Part shown: piece by piece, positions 35,707 to 44,923 of the stretch
How positions within the stretch are numbered: the first letter of the stretch is position 1
Layout of the letters: each line of letters starts with the position of its first letter
From: Ralstonia pickettii
GTDB taxonomy: Bacteria; Pseudomonadota; Gammaproteobacteria; Burkholderiales; Burkholderiaceae
Reading direction: 5' to 3'
Assembly (NCBI RefSeq): GCF_000607165.1
Contig: NZ_JFZG01000024.1
Location: forward strand, 963,360 to 1,027,359
Length of the DNA stretch: 64,000 bases
The notes under the pieces: model-generated
The model's database searches: none
What the model saw: only the letters and a program-made list of their open reading frames with translations
What the model was told of the DNA's origin: nothing
Translations under genes and position numbers: made by a program

Positions 35707-35896
35707 AAATGCACCGGCCGTGCCCGGACGAAGCCCATCTGGGCACAACCGTGCCACATCAGGAAGCGCTATTGATCAACCAATTATTTGCTGGGACACC
35801 GCAGGTGTGCGATCGGCCGGTGAATGCGCCGGAATTTGAGGTGGCTTCGGAACGGATGAGAAGGCGCGTTGTGAGTGCGCCCGCTTAGTGCCCGTA

Positions 35897-36906
35897 TCAC
35901 GCGGTTTTCCGTGCAGCGCTCTCGGCCGCCGCCACAGTGCGTTTGACCGCGATGAAGCTGTCCGGGCTCACCGATAGGAGTCAATGCCGCACTCGACAAG
36001 GAAGGCGGAAAATTCGGGGTGGTCACTGGGTGCTTGGCCACACAAACCGACGTGGGCGCCGGCCTCATGTGCCTTCGCGATGACGCTTTGGATCATCCAC
36101 TTGACGGCATCGTCCTGCTCATCGAAAGGCTCCGCGAGATCTGCCGAGTCGCGGTCAACGCCCAGCGTCAGCTGCGTCAGATCGTTGCTGCCAATCGAGA
36201 AGCCGTCGAAGCGTTGCGCGAAAGCCTTCGCCAGAATCACGTTCGATGGAATCTCGCACATCACATAAATTTTGAGGTCGGCTTCGCCGCGCCGGATGCC
36301 GTTCTGCGCCATCACTTCATAGTGCTGCTCGATCACACAGGCCCATCGCGACAAGATCAGGATCTCCTTATCGCTCAGGACGAACGCCGCACGCTCGGTT
36401 TTTGATGTCGGGACGTTCTTCGTCGGGTGGCCGCCGTCGTTTGCGTAGATCATTTTGAGACCTTTGCCGCCCAGCTTCTTTCCAACGATCGGCAACAACG
36501 ACGGCTCAGACAGCAGCGGCTTGAAGACCTCGTATTCGTCGGGGGCCACCTTGCCCTGGACGACGTTTTCGCCAAGCCCCCAGGCCGCATTGATCAGGAC
36601 AGACTTGTCAAAGCCCGTCTCGGTATCGATGGTGAACATGACACCGGCGCCGCCCAGATCGGATCTCACCATCCGCCGCACGCCGACCGACAGTGCGACC
36701 TTGGAATGGTCGATGCCCTTCGCTTGGCGGTAACTGATTGCGCGGTCTGTGAACAGCGACGTGTAGCGGCGGCGGCAGGCGTCGAGCGGGGCACGTTCGC
36801 CCCGGATGTTGAGATAGGTTTCCTGCTGCCCGGCAAAGCTCGCCCCCGGCAGATCCTCGGCCGTCGCGCTTGATCGCACGGCAACGTCCACGTCGACCTG
36901 TCCCAG
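35897..36906 (-). pseudogene. ppsA: Phosphoenolpyruvate synthase remnant with large internal deletion and 3' frameshift
   Basis: The 5' part keeps the ATP-grasp core of PpsA (AVRSSATAEDLPGASFAGQQETYLN, AWGLGENVVQGKV, IVGKKLGGKGLKMIY, then RWACVIEQHYE). Directly after that, near 36300, it jumps to the far C-terminal PEP-binding part (RRGEADLKIYVMCEIPSNVILAKAF, GSNDLTQLTLGVDRDS, GLCGQAPSDHPEFSAFLVECGIDS). The whole middle, including the phosphohistidine domain, is absent. At 35975-35980 the frame breaks to a stop, while the true end (SVSPDSFIAVKRTVAAAE) continues in another frame to a TGA at 35897. The first ~100 residues of a normal PpsA are also missing. It cannot be an active synthase. Confidence 0.9.
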
Positions 36907-37288
36907 CCGGCGGTTCAGTTCATGGTATGCAAGCCATTCAGTAAGAAATGCGCTGACTCTCTTTGTAGAGCAACTTCTGTCTCCGCTATGCCGTCATGAC
37001 TTGGAAGTAAATCCGTGCGCAAAATTAACGCGCACCCGGGTCGCAAGGAAAAATCAGTACAAAACGAAAGAGCGAACAGTAGCTACCTTCCCATCTCACC
37101 AGCGAGGCTCGGTTGGATGAGCGATCGCAACTCTTGGGTCTGGAGGTACAGACTTTTCTGATGCAAAGCCAACTCAATCTTGTGGGTTGCTACTGCGTTG
37201 TTGCGCGATCCGACCGTGCATCCGACAGCCACTTGTCTTCGTATATTGATTGCTTCCACGTTGCGAAGCGCCACGATAGAGGTCAACG
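36907..37288. other. Intergenic region between the ppsA remnant and the FAS1 gene
   Basis: Base composition is lower in GC than the flanks. A minus-strand frame at 37083-37340 shows no family pattern and overlaps the FAS1 start. No promoter was assigned with confidence. The stretch may be residue of the decayed ppsA 5' end and its former neighbour. Confidence 0.4.
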
Positions 37289-37873
37289 ATGAAACGGTAT
37301 CAACTGGCAAAGTTGTTTGGTGTTCTGCTTTCTTTCGCAATCATTTCTGGCGGCTATGCGTCCGTAGCGACGGCCGCAATGGGCGATGGCGAAGCCACCA
37401 CCATGGTGGGTGGCGCTCCGATGTATCCGTCCAAGAACATTATTCAAAATGCGGTCAATTCGAAGGATCACACCACTCTTGTTGCTGCCGTGAAGGCAGG
37501 TGGCTTGGTCGAAACACTGTCTGGGACGGGGCCATTCACCGTGTTCGCACCAACCAACGAAGCCTTTGCAGCGCTGCCCTCCGGCACCGTCGATCAGTTG
37601 CTCAAGCCTGAAAGCAAGCCGACCTTGGTCAAGGTGTTGACCTATCACGTGGTGCCCGGCCGGCTCACGGCACAAGACCTTATGAAGGCTGTCGCCGATG
37701 GCGGCGGCAAGGCGATGCTCAAAACCGTCGAGGGTGATCCGCTCACCGTCATGCAGAAGGGCGACCGTTTGACCGTCACCGACGACAAGGGTGGCGTCGC
37801 CGTTGTAACGATCGGCAACGTGTACCAGTCGAACGGCGTGATTCACGTCGTGGACAAGGTATTGATGCCGTAA
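37289..37873 (+). CDS. Secreted fasciclin (FAS1) domain protein
   Basis: A 194-residue protein with a signal peptide (LAKLFGVLLSFAIISGGYASVATAA) and one FAS1 domain: DHTTLVAAVKAGGLVETLSGTGPFTVFAPTNEAFAALPSGTVDQLL, then TYHVVPGRL and NGVIHVVDKVLMP. The FAS1 boxes H1 (FTVFAPTNEAF) and H2 (VIHVVDKVL) are complete. FAS1 proteins mediate adhesion or surface interactions. A broken ECF sigma gene follows, which resembles the common sigma/anti-sigma/FAS1 grouping. RBS: AGAGGT before the ATG. Confidence 0.93.
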   Translation: MKRYQLAKLFGVLLSFAIISGGYASVATAAMGDGEATTMVGGAPMYPSKNIIQNAVNSKDHTTLVAAVKAGGLVETLSGTGPFTVFAPTNEAFAALPSGTVDQLLKPESKPTLVKVLTYHVVPGRLTAQDLMKAVADGGGKAMLKTVEGDPLTVMQKGDRLTVTDDKGGVAVVTIGNVYQSNGVIHVVDKVLMP

Positions 37874-37936
37874 TCCTTCCCGTGCAGCGCAAGGGCGCGT
37901 GCCCTTGCGCGCTCGAACTATGACGGGAGGAAGGCA

Positions 37937-38416
37937 ATGTCATCTCAATTTCGCTACGCGCAAGATGTTCATTGCCGGAAGGACGCGGGAGATATGCTTT
38001 TGCCGCATCCCGTCATGGGTAACCCGGGCACGCAAAATCATATGCACGTTGTCGGAGCATCTTCGCCCGGCCCCGCGGGCACGATATCAGCGCCGCAGGA
38101 AGCCGCCCGGGAACGGCTTATTGAGCCGCTCAAGCAGACTGGCGAAGGAAGCAAATCGGCGTTCGCAGAACCCTGTACGCTGACTTCTCCCAAACTCTAT
38201 TCGTCGGCTTACACAATCCTCCGCAGTTCAGGCGAAGCAGAAGACGTGCTGCAGAACTGGGTCTGTACGCAGGGCACGATTCCGTTGTACCGATGGAGCA
38301 TGTGGCGTCGATGCAGTCCGTCTTGGAGCAGGGCAATGCCAAGGACAAAGCCATCAGAAACAGGGGGCATTGGCGCGCTTCGGGCGGGTGGCCTCCGGCA
38401 GTCTGCTTGGCGTTGA
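37937..38416 (+). pseudogene. Broken ECF-type RNA polymerase sigma factor
   Basis: The ATG at 37937 has GGGAGGAAGG upstream. The readable part contains ERLIEPLKQTGEGSKSAFAE and TSPKLYSSAYTILRSSGEAEDVLQ, the region 2.1-2.2 pattern of ECF sigma factors, after which residues no longer fit (NWVCTQGTIPLYRW). Region 2.3 onward and region 4 are missing in all three frames, so the gene has lost its 3' part. An upstream N-terminal stretch of about 50 residues shows no sigma pattern. Its place after a FAS1 gene matches SigK-like loci. Confidence 0.7.
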
Positions 38417-39002
38417 TACAGTAGTGCCGGACACGAACACGACGTCCACCTGTTTCATGCGTGAATCAGTTCTGGCGTGTTTCCCGACGACGCGTCATGC
38501 CCGACGCGCTCATGCGCCGTGGTTCGCGCCTTTAGCCGCGTTGGCGTGGTTCTTGCGCGGATTCACCATCCGTGCAAAGTACATTGTTGCGGAGACGTCC
38601 GCCATGCCGCGGAACCATCCAGAATGCCCGCCAGTCCGTCACGACCGCCATTACGGTGGCGCCTTCGATGCGCGCGCGAGCGACGGCCGACAAGGTAGGC
38701 GGTGCCATCGACGCAGCGTCGTGATGCAGCGTTCCGCCGCACGCGATCATGGCCGATACGCCGCTGCAATCCTGGAACGATCCTGTGCCTTCAACGGATG
38801 TGGTGGCGCCAGCGGTGGTGCTGCCTGCGTAAGGCCGCAACGCCGTTCGCCATTTACGTGACGGTAGAGACCTGTTCAACAACTGGCGTCGGGAGGGAAT
38901 GGCACGGGGGCCGTCGAATCTCGTTGTCAGAGCAGTGTTTGGCAAACCGGGACGAGCGCTTCTTCAAGGTGAGGGCGGCGCGTTGCGTCAAGGGGACGAA
39001 TC
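38417..39002. other. Degenerate region without a recognisable gene
   Basis: Several open frames cross this stretch on both strands, but none shows a family pattern or a good start. The minus-strand frame 38532-38945 is the longest, 137 codons. Together with the neighbouring sigma and ppsA remnants it looks like decayed sequence. The last part should carry the promoter for the gene pair at 39003. Confidence 0.4.
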
Positions 39003-39332
39003 ATGACATCCAAACATTGCACACCATCGTGGACATGGGCACGCAAGGGCCTGCTGACCGCCACGATCGGATTGCTGGGGGCTACAGGCCTTGCTGCGCC
39101 GACCGGTACAACCGGATCGACCGGCCCAGCCAAGAATGCCGGCATCAGCGCGTCGCCGCATATGCTGAATGGCAAGGTGGTTCCGCCGCCTCGTCCCACT
39201 GTGCCGACCGTGATCGTTCCAGGCATGCCGCGTTCGCTCATGCGCGAAGCAGAGCACGGCCATAGCACCGGCGGCACGATCGTCTCTCCGGCGTCGGTGC
39301 ATCGCCAGAACGGCACTGTCTGGGTCGACTGA
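39003..39332 (+). CDS. Small secreted hypothetical protein, partner of the DUF2334 gene
   Basis: A 109-residue protein with a likely signal peptide (ARKGLLTATIGLLGATGLAA). A short GTTGSTGPA low-complexity stretch and a proline-rich middle (VVPPPRPTVPTVIVPGMP) follow. It lies 11 bases upstream of the DUF2334 gene with the same strand, so they are probably one operon. I do not recognise the family. The product looks exported and mostly unstructured. Confidence 0.6.
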   Translation: MTSKHCTPSWTWARKGLLTATIGLLGATGLAAPTGTTGSTGPAKNAGISASPHMLNGKVVPPPRPTVPTVIVPGMPRSLMREAEHGHSTGGTIVSPASVHRQNGTVWVD

Positions 39333-39343
39333 CGGAGGCGATC

Positions 39344-41083
39344 ATGAAAAAACTCATCCTGGCATGCATGCTCGCAGTCAGTCTCCTGCTGGCATTCCGG
39401 CCCATATCCATACCATCTGCCCAGGCTGCGGCGCCGATGAAGGTGCTTGTACTGTACGACGCGCCGCCTAACGACCCTTACACCAACCTGGGTCTTGCCT
39501 ACGCAATCATGCTGCGCAACCTGCTGGGGCATTGGAATACCTCAGTCAGTCTGGTCCCGATCCAGAATTACACGGCGGGCTCCGTGCAGGCCAGCCAGGC
39601 CACCTTCTATCTGGGCGACTACTACAACAACACCATTCCCCCTGCGTTCCTGAGTGACGTGATGTCGACCACCTCCACCGTGGTCTGGTTCAAGTACAAC
39701 CTGTGGGAGCTGGCCTGGGACACGGTCGATTACGCCAATCCAACCTTCACCCAGAAATTCGGCATCGCCTTCAACGAGGTCTATGGCTTCAACGGCAACG
39801 TCTATCCGTCGTCGAGCAATCCGAACCCGGGGTTCTTCGATACCGTGGCTTACAAGGGCATGTCGATGGTGAAGTACTACAACTTCAACGCGACGACGGG
39901 CGTGGTCAGCGCCGATCCGGACATCGGCGTCACGCAGGTCACTGACGCAACGAAGGCGAAGGTGCTGGTCAACATCACGGACAGCCAGACCGGAGCCGTG
40001 GCGCCCTACGTGGTCCGCTCGGGCAACTTCTGGTACTTCGCCGATCAGCCGTTTTCGTACATCGGCCCGCGCGACCGCTACCTGGCGTTCTGCGATCTGC
40101 TGCACGACATCCTTGGCGACAGCCCGTCAACGGTCTACACCCACCGGGCCATGGTGCGCTTCGAAGACATGAATGCGTACACCAGTACAAGCTCGATGAA
40201 GAAGCTGACGGATTATCTGTACAACAAGCACATTCCGTTCTCGATGGCGACGATTCCGGTCTACACCGATCCGAACGGGTATTACAACAACGGCGTGCCG
40301 GAGACGATCACGCTGGCCAACGCGACTGGGTTGAAATCGGCGATCAACTATGCGCTCAAGCGCGGGGGCAGGGTGATGATGCATGGCTACACGCATCAAT
40401 ACGAGAACGTGCCCAATATCGACAATGCGGTGAGCGGCAATGATTTCGAGTTCTGGTATGCGACGGCCAATACCCCGACCGACGACGACTCGCTCCAGTG
40501 GGCGGGCGGGCGACTGGACGCGGGCCTCCAGCAGTTCACCAGCAACGGTTACACACCGTTCGCCTGGGAGGCCCCTCATTACGAATCGTCGCCGCTGTCG
40601 ATTGCCGCAGTACCGCCGCGCTTCAACTCGACCTACCAGCGCGTGGTGTACTTCGCGTGCACCAACAACACCACGAGCAGCGTCACTAACACCAATACCA
40701 TCTGCAGCAATAGCGATCTGTACACGCTCAACTCAACCGCCAACAGTCACGCGTTCGCGGTCGGGCAGTTCTTCCCGTACGCGATCTATTCCGACTACTA
40801 CGGCCAGCGCATCATTCCGGAGAACCTCGGCAACATCGAATACAACATCTGCAATATCGATCCGTTCTCGTGCCTGACGTACACCTGGCAGGACATCTAC
40901 CTGAATGCCCAATATGCGTGGGTCGTGCGCGATGGTTTCGCGTCGTTCTTCTTCCATCCGTTCTGGTTGGACTCCGACATGTCGGGTACGGCTGCGTCCA
41001 ACGCATTCCAGGATTTCCAGAGCCTGGTGAAAGGCATCTCTGGCCTCGGATACCAGTGGGTGGATGCAAGCACACTCAAATAG
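39344..41083 (+). CDS. Secreted DUF2334 protein (polysaccharide-deacetylase-like fold)
   Basis: A 579-residue protein with a signal peptide (ILACMLAVSLLLAF, then SAQAA). The first ~240 residues resemble a glutamine-amidotransferase-like domain (KVLVLYDAPPNDPYTNLG). From about residue 265 follows the DUF2334 domain: HRAMVRFEDMNAYTS with the metal-binding aspartate, IPFSMATIPVYTDPNG, RGGRVMMHGYTHQYEN with the metal histidines, and APHYESSP. DUF2334 is related to NodB-type deacetylases, so polysaccharide binding or de-N-acetylation at the surface is likely. The C-terminus is rich in Asn, Thr and Ser. Function in this organism is inferred only. Confidence 0.85.
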   Translation: MKKLILACMLAVSLLLAFRPISIPSAQAAAPMKVLVLYDAPPNDPYTNLGLAYAIMLRNLLGHWNTSVSLVPIQNYTAGSVQASQATFYLGDYYNNTIPPAFLSDVMSTTSTVVWFKYNLWELAWDTVDYANPTFTQKFGIAFNEVYGFNGNVYPSSSNPNPGFFDTVAYKGMSMVKYYNFNATTGVVSADPDIGVTQVTDATKAKVLVNITDSQTGAVAPYVVRSGNFWYFADQPFSYIGPRDRYLAFCDLLHDILGDSPSTVYTHRAMVRFEDMNAYTSTSSMKKLTDYLYNKHIPFSMATIPVYTDPNGYYNNGVPETITLANATGLKSAINYALKRGGRVMMHGYTHQYENVPNIDNAVSGNDFEFWYATANTPTDDDSLQWAGGRLDAGLQQFTSNGYTPFAWEAPHYESSPLSIAAVPPRFNSTYQRVVYFACTNNTTSSVTNTNTICSNSDLYTLNSTANSHAFAVGQFFPYAIYSDYYGQRIIPENLGNIEYNICNIDPFSCLTYTWQDIYLNAQYAWVVRDGFASFFFHPFWLDSDMSGTAASNAFQDFQSLVKGISGLGYQWVDASTLK

Positions 41084-41257
41084 CCCCAAACGCATTTGGC
41101 AGGGCGGTGGGCACCACGTCACCGCCTTGCCTGTCCCTCGGGTGGGCGGCCGGCTGTCTCACCCCGCATCAGGTCAAAGCGGTGAGGGCAGGGCTGGGCC
41201 GGCTGCCCCACCCGCGGCGCCCGCTCAGTGGCACTCAGGCGATCACCGGCCGCTCCG

Positions 41258-43258
41258 TCACTGGCTGAGCCGGCTTCCGGGGTACGCACCCGGCACCAGG
41301 ATCGGCAGCTCCACGTCGGTCGCAGACACGTTATAGACGTTTGGCACTGCCGCCGTCGACAGGTCGAGAGCCGATGTCACCGGAGGGATCTGCGTGCCGA
41401 GCGCAAAGTTGACGACGTTGGTCGCATTGGGCAGCGAGCTCGCGCTGACGATTGCCGCGTACTGAACGTGCTGCGGATAGAACAGCAGCCCGACCTGGTC
41501 GCCGTCCTGAAGCTGCTCTCCAATGGCGGGCAGCAGGACTGCGCCTGCGTTCAGCCCCGGATCATCCTGATGGTCGCCTTCTGCAAACGCCGTCACCTGG
41601 TCGTCCACCAGGATCAGCTTGCCGGCACGCTGAATGCCGACACCGACGTAAGCCACCGCAGCCTGGACCGCACCCGCTCCGCGTGTTACCGACAGGTCGG
41701 TGATACGGGGCACGCCGGCCAGCACCTGCCCGGTACCGCTGATGGTCGTGATCGGCACGAAGACCGGCCCGGCCGCACCCAGCGGCACCGACGCGGTCAG
41801 CGTGGATGCACTCGTGGGAATCGCCCCCGGCCCCGACAGCGAGCCCACGGGGATGCGGTCCATCTCCAAACCGACCGGCTGGGTATTGGGGGCGCCAACC
41901 GTATCCGCCACCGAGAGGCAAACCTTGGGGATCGCGTTGAACGTGTCGGAGTCGATGCCCTTCAACTGTCTGTCGAACCAGCTGAGGATCGACGCGACAC
42001 CCACGACGCCGCCGCAATTGGCGGTGCCCTGCGACTGGCCCGCCAGCGGATTCATATGGCCGCCTTCGGTCGTCAGCACGCGCACATCCGCGCCGGTCGA
42101 CGCGAAATACCGCGCGTTCATGTAGGCCTCTGTCACGTTGAACAGAACATCGCGGTTGCCCTGCAGGAACAGCGCTGGCACCTTGCGCAGTACTGCCTGG
42201 GTTTCGCCAAAGTTCCAGGGAAGGCCCGCACGCTGCTGGGCCTCGAAATAGCCCATGCCATGATCGAAGAAGAACTGGGTCAGCTCCGTGCCGGAGACGG
42301 GGCGCGGGTACGCCGTCGGCAGACTCGCCAGGTTGAACAGGTCTGTCTCCGTGCGGACGGTGCTGGCTAGCGGCCCCTGCACGCCGATGGTGTTGCACAG
42401 CGTTGCTACCAGCGGCGTATTCGATACGCCGTGCCCGCCCGGGCTTGCGGTCGTGGCGGTGCTGGCCAGCAGGCAAAGCAGCCCGCCGTAGGAGAGCTTC
42501 ATGCCTTGGCCCGGCAGCAGGCTGTACAGCAGGTCATACCAGGTGCCGTTGGGCACGATGGTGTCGATGCGTGGGTCGAGCGCGGCCAGCGGCATCTGAA
42601 AACCGCCCCCGTAGCTGTAACCGATCGTGCCGACTTTGATGTCTTTTGGGATCCCGGTCTGCGGCTCGGTCTGCACGTACAGACTGTCGGCGTTGTCGTA
42701 GGCCCAATCCAGGATCGCGCGAGCGTCCTGAACTTCGGCGCGCGGATCGATGATGCGGGCATTGCCGCCGCCATTGGCGGGCACGCTGTCGCCGTGTCCG
42801 CGTTCGTCGTAGCTGATGACAACGTAGCCGTGATACGGCAGCGCCTGCACCAGTTCGTCGATCGACGTGAAATGCGGATCGCCCGGATGCAGATCGCCAT
42901 TGGCTGCCAGGGTTTTCAGTCGATTGCCGCCGTAGCCATGGCTGTGCAGGACCACCGGAAAGCGATCGCCAGGACAGCGCGAGGGCAGCATGACCGAAAA
43001 GTAAACGCGGGTGGTTGGCGTTGGATTCGCGCTCGGGTCGAAGTCCGACGGCACCGGCACGACGATCGAGTTGTTGACCACACTCGGTGCCAGTGGTGTA
43101 TCGCAGGCAGCCGACTGCGCGACAGGGGACGTTGCCACGACCGAGGAGGTCGCGGATCCTGAGGCGCCCGCCGTTGATGAATCAGATGCGCCGCCACCGC
43201 AGGCGGCAACGAGCAAACAAAGACTGGCTGCCAGGCAGCCGTTGCGGATGTGCAGCAT
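41258..43258 (-). CDS. Large alpha/beta-hydrolase lipoprotein
   Basis: A 666-residue protein with a lipoprotein signal (ASLCLLVAACGGG, lipidated Cys at about residue 20). A Ser/Ala/Thr-rich linker is followed by an alpha/beta-hydrolase core: PVVLHSHGYGGNR (oxyanion region), VVISYDERGHGDS, then IGYSYGGGFQ with the nucleophile serine, and later RTEGGHMNPLAG (as TTEGGHMNP) with a histidine. The long C-terminal part (from about residue 440) looks like a beta-rich domain as in S15-type X-Pro peptidases or CocE-type esterases. A surface-bound esterase or peptidase is likely. A two-lysine start and ATG at 43258 with AGGAGGAGACC upstream support the chosen start. Confidence 0.82.
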   Translation of the reverse strand: MLHIRNGCLAASLCLLVAACGGGASDSSTAGASGSATSSVVATSPVAQSAACDTPLAPSVVNNSIVVPVPSDFDPSANPTPTTRVYFSVMLPSRCPGDRFPVVLHSHGYGGNRLKTLAANGDLHPGDPHFTSIDELVQALPYHGYVVISYDERGHGDSVPANGGGNARIIDPRAEVQDARAILDWAYDNADSLYVQTEPQTGIPKDIKVGTIGYSYGGGFQMPLAALDPRIDTIVPNGTWYDLLYSLLPGQGMKLSYGGLLCLLASTATTASPGGHGVSNTPLVATLCNTIGVQGPLASTVRTETDLFNLASLPTAYPRPVSGTELTQFFFDHGMGYFEAQQRAGLPWNFGETQAVLRKVPALFLQGNRDVLFNVTEAYMNARYFASTGADVRVLTTEGGHMNPLAGQSQGTANCGGVVGVASILSWFDRQLKGIDSDTFNAIPKVCLSVADTVGAPNTQPVGLEMDRIPVGSLSGPGAIPTSASTLTASVPLGAAGPVFVPITTISGTGQVLAGVPRITDLSVTRGAGAVQAAVAYVGVGIQRAGKLILVDDQVTAFAEGDHQDDPGLNAGAVLLPAIGEQLQDGDQVGLLFYPQHVQYAAIVSASSLPNATNVVNFALGTQIPPVTSALDLSTAAVPNVYNVSATDVELPILVPGAYPGSRLSQ

Positions 43259-43611
43259 GGGGTCTCCTCCTGCCTCGATCGGTGTCTTCTATGTACGTAT
43301 GCCGAGGCTGCGAGGATTCTATTGACGCCGTTCTGTTTGAGACACGCTGTTTTTTAGAGCCTGTCATCGAAAGGGGCGCGCGATGCAGGTTAACCCGAGC
43401 GACAGTGGCTGTTCTCCCGATTAGCGAAAGCAAGAACTTTCATCCAAGCGCGGGGAAACCCCGACTGCGGGAGGCCGGTGAGGCGCTGTGGATTCGCCCG
43501 GGGGCGATGCAGAGATTGCAGGTGACAGGCTGATGCTGATCAGCCGTTCGTGTTGAAGCAGTAACTTTAATGGAGGCCGGCGAATCTACTGGCCCACACG
43601 TTATCCGTCGC
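43259..43611. other. Intergenic region upstream of the hydrolase lipoprotein gene
   Basis: No gene or repeat element is seen. It should hold the hydrolase promoter. The end towards 43611 runs into the terminator of the next minus-strand operon. Confidence 0.4.
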
Positions 43612-43614
43612 GGT

Positions 43615-43646
43615 CAAAAAAACCTTCGACCATCAGGCCGAAGGTT
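43615..43646 (-). terminator. Rho-independent terminator of the globin/membrane protein operon
   Basis: Read on the minus strand, AACCTTCG / CGAAGGTT with a 10-base loop is followed by a run of T (the A tract 43615-43620 on the plus strand). It lies 12 bases after the stop at 43659. Confidence 0.85.
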
Positions 43647-43658
43647 TAGCACGTGAAA

Positions 43659-44345
43659 TCAAAAACCGGACGACAGGTACTGTTCGCGCACCGCCAGCCC
43701 GGCGTAAGGCAAGTTGCTCGCGGTGACGATCGCCACGTAGTCGGAAAATCGGTACTGCAACCGTGCCGTCTGCAGTGGCGATCCGCTCAATACCTCTGGT
43801 GATGGATCACCCATTGTCGACGTCGGCATACCGAGCGCATTGCGCAGCGCATATCTCGCGCCATCCCAGGCGGCCGTTGTGTCGCCGGCGCTCATACCGC
43901 GTCGGTAGATGTCTATGCCGACGAGATGGCCACTGGGCCCGAAGCTGAGCCACAACTCGCTGACAGGCGGGCCGGAAAGACCGAGCTTATTGGCGTCCAC
44001 ACCTCGGCAGCGAAGATAGCGGTAGCCGTGTTTGACATCATCACAGGCTATGTCATTTTTGTATGCCCAGCGAGCGGCCTCCTCGGCGGTCGTGCGATCC
44101 AGTACGAATCCGCCCGGGACGGGGCGAGCCGGTGCGATCTGGTCTGTTCGAAGGTGCGCCAGGCCGCTGGCACGCAGTGCGCTGACTTGCTCCGCCGTGG
44201 TGGTGTCGACGGGGCAGGGGACGCCAAGCATCGCGAGCAGAGGGCGAGCCGCCTTCGAGTGCAATGCCCCGACCAGACCAATCGCAACCGCCAGCGCTGC
44301 AACACTGGGCATTGTGTAGCGCTGCAGCCAGCGGCGCGGGCTCAT
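43659..44345 (-). CDS. Membrane-anchored hypothetical protein next to a globin-like lipoprotein
   Basis: A 228-residue protein with one N-terminal membrane segment (MPSVAALAVAIGLVGAL) and a periplasmic part. In this part two cysteine-bearing stretches (GVPCPVDTTTAEQVSALRASG and NDIACDDVKHGYRYLRCRG) suggest disulfides. LWLSFGPSGHLVGIDIYRRG may be a beta-sheet section. Its ATG overlaps the globin-like gene by four bases, so the two are coupled. I do not recognise the family. Confidence 0.65.
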   Translation of the reverse strand: MSPRRWLQRYTMPSVAALAVAIGLVGALHSKAARPLLAMLGVPCPVDTTTAEQVSALRASGLAHLRTDQIAPARPVPGGFVLDRTTAEEAARWAYKNDIACDDVKHGYRYLRCRGVDANKLGLSGPPVSELWLSFGPSGHLVGIDIYRRGMSAGDTTAAWDGARYALRNALGMPTSTMGDPSPEVLSGSPLQTARLQYRFSDYVAIVTASNLPYAGLAVREQYLSSGF

Positions 44346-44923
44346 TGGCAGTTCTGGGCGGTGTTGGGGCCCAGATACTGAGGCATGGACGACACGATGG
44401 TCGACTTGAGGCCAGTGAGCACGGGTGCTACACGGGAGATGTAGGCATCCGGAACGCCATCGGTCTTCATGACAGCAGCGGCATCGGTGATGAACTGATC
44501 GAACACACAGCCAGGGATACCGACGTCGGAATGTGCTGTGGCCATGTCGTCACACATGACGGTGGTGCCGTCCGCCGCGACTTGTCCTGGATAGCTGAAG
44601 GGGCCACCAAACAACGCTTTGAACTGGAGGTTCAGGCAAGCCTTGAGACGCCCCACCGTGTCGTGTCCGGGCTGACCGATGTTGGCAAAGTACGGTGCTT
44701 CTTTGGGGTCTGCGAGCAGACCGGACACCGCGTCGTCGACCACCTTCGAAACGGCGGCCGGTGCACTTGCATCTCCGCCAAGTCCGGCCCACATGTCGGC
44801 GTTTTGCGGAAACTGTGCTGTCGACGCCGTCGATGCCATCGACATGGGCGCATCGTCGCCGCCTCCGCATGCGCTCAGCGTCGCGGTGGTCAACGTCAAA
44901 ACCAGTAGCAGTGCTCGCTTCAT
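44342..44923 (-). CDS. Globin-like lipoprotein (truncated-haemoglobin family)
   Basis: A 193-residue exported lipoprotein. The lipobox is ATLSAC at about residue 19. The body resembles a group 1 truncated haemoglobin with an altered N-terminus: VVDDAVSGLLADPKEAPYFAN (helix B/C region), LKACLNLQFKALFGGPFSYPG (helix E), then MATAHSDVGIPGCVFDQFITDAAAVMKTDGV, where the His of TAHS takes the place of the proximal haem ligand. Soluble globins are cytoplasmic, so a lipid-anchored version is unusual. It starts at ATG 44923 with GGAGATTGACCC upstream. Haem binding is likely, and the physiological role is unknown. Confidence 0.75.
   Translation of the reverse strand: MKRALLLVLTLTTATLSACGGGDDAPMSMASTASTAQFPQNADMWAGLGGDASAPAAVSKVVDDAVSGLLADPKEAPYFANIGQPGHDTVGRLKACLNLQFKALFGGPFSYPGQVAADGTTVMCDDMATAHSDVGIPGCVFDQFITDAAAVMKTDGVPDAYISRVAPVLTGLKSTIVSSMPQYLGPNTAQNCQ

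Noticed and set aside
37083..37340. 85-codon minus-strand frame upstream of the FAS1 gene
   Set aside because: It overlaps the FAS1 start and signal peptide and shows no recognisable domain.
38532..38945. 137-codon minus-strand frame in the degenerate region
   Set aside because: A stretch (VARARIEGATVMAVVTD) vaguely recalls the GlcG/HbpS family, but the rest does not fit and no start signal is present.
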